Assembly: GCA_021791455.1 (NCBI GenBank)
Contig: JAJYWM010000374.1
Coordinates: forward strand, 1-24,457
Source of the DNA: a bacterium
Lineage (GTDB): Bacteria > Chloroflexota > Dormibacteria > UBA8260 > Bog-877
DNA length: 24,457 bases
Direction: 5' to 3'
Shown: positions 21,640 through 24,457 of the stretch, in pieces
Layout: every line of letters begins with the position of its first letter
How positions within the stretch are numbered: position 1 is the first letter of the stretch
Program-made: the position numbers and the translations under genes
Notes under the pieces: model-generated
The model's database searches: none
Seen by the model: the letters and a program-made list of their open reading frames with translations, nothing else
What the model was told of the DNA's origin: nothing

Positions 21640-22842
21640 TCAGGACGCCCGCAGCCGCTTCATCCGCCTCGGTCCGACGCGGATCACGGCTCCGTCGGAT
21701 ACGGCCACCGGGTCCTGCCAGCCCGAAACTCGGACCCCGTCAAGGCGCACTCCACCCTGGGTGACAAGCCGCGCTGCCTCACTTCGCGAGGTGGCAAGCC
21801 CTGCCTTGAGCAGCAGGTCGCGCACATCCTGGGGCCCCTCCCCAACCGCCACCTCCTCCATCTCCGCGGGGAGCTGATGGTCCCGAAATATCCGGTCGAA
21901 CTCAAGCGAGGCCGCGCGGGCCGCCGCCTTCCCGTGGAGCTGAGCCACGACCGTCTCAGCCATGTGGGCCTTGAGCGCCCTCGGGTGTATCGTCCCATCC
22001 TGAAGTCCCTGGCGAACTCGGGCCAGCTCCTCCTTGGTGACGTCGGTGAGCAGCTCAAGGTAGGGCAGCACGAGCCTGTCTGGCAGCGACATCAGCTGGC
22101 CGAACTGCTGCCCCGGAGGGTCCGCCACGGCCACCGCGTTGCCCAGCGACTTGCTCATCTTCCGCTCCCCGTCCAGTCCGACCAGCAGCGGCACAGTGAT
22201 GATGTCCTGGGCGGGCTGGTTGTAGGCGACCTGGACCTCCCTCCCACACAGGAGGTTGAACAGCTGATCTGTCCCGCCCAGCTCCACATCCGCCCGGACC
22301 GCCACCGAGTCGTACCCCTGGAGTAGGGGGTAGAAGAGCTCGTGCACCCCTATGGGCTGCTCGGCTCGCATGCGCTGCTCGAAGTCGGCCCGCTGCAGCA
22401 GCTGGGCCACGGTGGCGGTCCGGGCCAGGGATAGCATCCGGTCGAGGGAGAACGAGTCAAACCACTCGCTCTGGTGCCTGACCTCGACCCTGCTACTGTC
22501 GACAACCTTGAAGAGCTGGTCCAGATACGTCTTGGCATTGCTCTCCACCTGCTCCTGGCCCAGCTGAGGGCGGGTGTCAGAGCGACCGGTGGGGTCTCCG
22601 ATCCGGGCTGTGTAGTCGCCGATGACCAGGACCGGCAGGTGGCCCATTCTCTGCCAGCGCCGCAGCAGCCGCATCGGCACCGTGTGTCCCAGGTGAATGT
22701 CGGGCGCACTGGGATCCACGCCGAACTTGATCCGCAGCGGACTGCCGGTGTTCAGGCGTGCCTCCAGCCGCACCCGATTCACGCAGTCAACCACCCCCAG
22801 CAGAAGCTCCGAGGCGGCGGTGGGAGATTCGACTTCGCTCAT
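21640..22842 (-). CDS. tyrS: Tyrosyl-tRNA synthetase
   Basis: TyrS charges tRNA-Tyr. The 400-residue class I synthetase has IKFGVDPSAPDIHLGHTVPM with the HIGH motif as HLGH (50-53), VELGGTDQLFNLLCGREVQ near 186-204 for tyrosine and ATP binding, and KMSKS at 228-232. A C-terminal S4-like RNA-binding domain covers about 335-400. The KMSKS form places it with the TyrZ-like subgroup rather than the KFGKT subgroup typified by E. coli TyrS. The ATG at 22842 lacks a good ribosome binding site. It lies 48 bases downstream of the oxidoreductase gene. Confidence 0.95.
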   Translation of the reverse strand: MSEVESPTAASELLLGVVDCVNRVRLEARLNTGSPLRIKFGVDPSAPDIHLGHTVPMRLLRRWQRMGHLPVLVIGDYTARIGDPTGRSDTRPQLGQEQVESNAKTYLDQLFKVVDSSRVEVRHQSEWFDSFSLDRMLSLARTATVAQLLQRADFEQRMRAEQPIGVHELFYPLLQGYDSVAVRADVELGGTDQLFNLLCGREVQVAYNQPAQDIITVPLLVGLDGERKMSKSLGNAVAVADPPGQQFGQLMSLPDRLVLPYLELLTDVTKEELARVRQGLQDGTIHPRALKAHMAETVVAQLHGKAAARAASLEFDRIFRDHQLPAEMEEVAVGEGPQDVRDLLLKAGLATSRSEAARLVTQGGVRLDGVRVSGWQDPVAVSDGAVIRVGPRRMKRLRAS

Positions 22843-22890
22843 CTTGGCTGAGAGCGTATCGCACCATGGCTCCCGCCCGGTCCGAAGCTC

Positions 22891-24457
22891 CTATGCGGTG
22901 GTCTGGCCGTCCTCGCGACCGCCGACCCTGTAGGCGGACCGGGTGGGCTTGACCGGGCGCATGAGGAACTCGGGCCGGCGCTGGCCCTGTGGCCCAAGCC
23001 GGGGCTTGGCCAGTGCCAGCCACTCCCGGTACACCTGACGGCTCCTCTGCGTGTCCACGAAGACATCCCCATATTGGTCTCCGGGCCTGGCCCTCTCGAG
23101 GCGGACCTTCTGCAACCAGCAGTGCATCCCCGACCAGGGGTCAGGTTGCACGGGAAAGGCCAGATTCTGATGCACGCCCGGGTCATCCCACCAGATGCGC
23201 TGGCTGTCCGGGTCGGACGACCTGAACGGGGCTATGCCACCGCGGTAGCGCAAGAGCCATCCGCTCTTGCTCGGCCTCAAGAGCTCCACCGGCCCCGACA
23301 CCCACCTGCTGCCCTCGCCGTCGTGGAGGCGCCACCGGCCCATGTGGTGGGAGAGGGCGCAGACGCCGGGCCGGATCGCCTCCGTGGCCCAGACCCGACA
23401 GACGAAGTGCCCGATCGCAGTCGAGATCCGCACCATGTCACCGGTCTTCACCTGGTGCCTCTCGGCGTCGAGGGAGTTCAGCCACAGAGGATGGCTGTTG
23501 GAGATCTCGTTGAGGTACTTGGCGTTGCCGGAGCGGGTGTGGATCAGAGTCGGCAAGCGGAATGTCGGCACCAGAACCAGCTCCCCAGCCCGCTCATCGA
23601 TCCGGCGCCGGGACACGTGCGACTCGATGTAGCCCGGGACCGCCTGAGTGCCGAACCCAAAGTCCTTCATCGCGGTCGAGTAGATCTCCAGCTTGCGGGA
23701 CGGGGTGAGCCAACCCTGGGTCACCGAGCCGTCGTCATGGACCACCCCCAGGGACCCCGCCTCGCCGACCAGCGGGGCCGCCTCGCTGTCGCTGACCGGC
23801 CGCCGCAAAACCCCCATCTCATCCGGGGCGAACCCCACCCGCTCGGAATCCTCGATCCGCCGCTCGTCGAGGCGATACTGCTCAGTCGCCAGCTCGACCG
23901 CTCCGTATTTGCGCATGTAGGCAAGCGGGCTCAGCCCCTCCCGGGCCGCCTTCTCGGGCAGGCCCGGGACCTCGTTCTCGAAGACCCAGCGGTAGTAGTC
24001 GTCGACCGTGATCTTCTCGCCCTCTCGGTAGGGGGACTCGAAGTACCTGCGGATCCCCAGCGCCCCGTCCGGATCGATTCGCCAGGAGAGCTCGAACCAG
24101 AACTCGTTCTCCTCCCACACCTCTCCGGGGTTGGCGTCCCTGGAGTCGTTGACGGCATCTCCCCGCCGTTCCATGGCGACCCTTCGCACCGGCTGCCGAA
24201 ACGACAGCCACCTCCCGGCGTGGGTCTCGTAGGACTGGGTGTCGTGGCGCTCCGCGGAATGGCCCATGGGCAGGACGTAGTCCGCGAACTGGGCCGTCTC
24301 CGACCAGGTGGGGGTGAGGGCCACATGGCATCCGACCAGGCTCTCGTCGGTCAGCGCCTCCATCCAGCTGAATCCGTCTGGGTTGGTCCAGACCGGGTTG
24401 TACACCCGGCTGAAGTAGACCTCCAGACGGCCCCGGCCGTCCTTGAGCAGGTGTGGC
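22891..24457 (-). CDS. Molybdopterin oxidoreductase, DMSO-reductase family, C-terminal part (cut by window edge)
   Basis: About 522 residues of a large molybdopterin-dependent oxidoreductase are present; the N-terminal iron-sulfur and first pterin-binding regions lie beyond the window. Visible features include PVWTNPDGFSW, then LTPTWSETAQFADYVLPMGH followed by ERHDTQSYETHAGR, a typical catalytic-subunit stretch. A C-terminal molydopterin dinucleotide-binding domain follows, with RSGNAKYLNEISNSHPLWLN, VKTGDMVRISTAIG and a late CALSHHMGRW. Family members reduce or oxidise substrates such as polysulfide, thiosulfate, formate or arsenic compounds; the substrate cannot be assigned from this part. 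No partner subunits are in the window. Confidence 0.85.
   Translation of the reverse strand, partial: PHLLKDGRGRLEVYFSRVYNPVWTNPDGFSWMEALTDESLVGCHVALTPTWSETAQFADYVLPMGHSAERHDTQSYETHAGRWLSFRQPVRRVAMERRGDAVNDSRDANPGEVWEENEFWFELSWRIDPDGALGIRRYFESPYREGEKITVDDYYRWVFENEVPGLPEKAAREGLSPLAYMRKYGAVELATEQYRLDERRIEDSERVGFAPDEMGVLRRPVSDSEAAPLVGEAGSLGVVHDDGSVTQGWLTPSRKLEIYSTAMKDFGFGTQAVPGYIESHVSRRRIDERAGELVLVPTFRLPTLIHTRSGNAKYLNEISNSHPLWLNSLDAERHQVKTGDMVRISTAIGHFVCRVWATEAIRPGVCALSHHMGRWRLHDGEGSRWVSGPVELLRPSKSGWLLRYRGGIAPFRSSDPDSQRIWWDDPGVHQNLAFPVQPDPWSGMHCWLQKVRLERARPGDQYGDVFVDTQRSRQVYREWLALAKPRLGPQGQRRPEFLMRPVKPTRSAYRVGGREDGQTTA

Noticed and set aside
1..24457. CRISPR array, rRNA gene, insertion sequence or riboswitch
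   Set aside because: No regularly spaced repeats, no rRNA signature, no transposase, and no recognisable riboswitch core were seen upstream of ribF, queA, yebC or tyrS.

Overview
The window is a GC-rich bacterial chromosome segment carrying mostly housekeeping genes. The gene content, the frequent TTG and GTG starts, and a Psp envelope-stress locus built from PspA, PspAA, PspAB and an HtpX-type protease all point to a Terrabacteria-type lineage. Dormibacterota, Chloroflexota or a deep actinobacterial relative are the likeliest, but that is inference and no rRNA gene is present to settle it.

Region 1 (1-2115) looks like the end of an integrated element. A partial beta-class DNA methyltransferase and a tyrosine recombinase overlap by one base, are visibly more AT-rich than the rest, and point away from a tRNA-Thr/tRNA-Tyr pair. 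Short direct and inverted repeats fill the gap between the recombinase and the tRNA-Thr 3' end, as expected of an integration site. The far end of the element lies outside the window.

Region 2 (2194-6582) holds csaA and then an envelope-stress locus: a PspA with a PspAA domain fused to its C-terminus (+), pspAB-htpX on the opposite strand, and then, divergent from htpX, a second unfused PspA with a small GlsB/YeaQ-like membrane protein. This is the least ordinary part of the window.

Region 3 (6611-21506) is one long minus-strand run, in transcription order yebC, ruvC, ruvA, ruvB, queA, tgt, secDF, rimP, nusA, ylxR, infB, rbfA, nrnA, truB, ribF. Many junctions are 4-base stop/start overlaps, so it is probably transcribed as one or a few operons linking Holliday-junction processing, queuosine modification, protein export, ribosome maturation and translation initiation. 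infB appears to start at an AUA codon. The order is familiar, but yajC and ylxQ are absent from their usual places.

Region 4 (21640-24457) holds tyrS and the C-terminal part of a large molybdopterin oxidoreductase that continues past the window edge. The tRNA-Tyr(GUA) at 2034-2115 is the expected substrate of both TyrS and the QueA/Tgt pathway. No gene-free stretch exceeds 300 bases, and no CRISPR array, rRNA gene or insertion sequence was seen.
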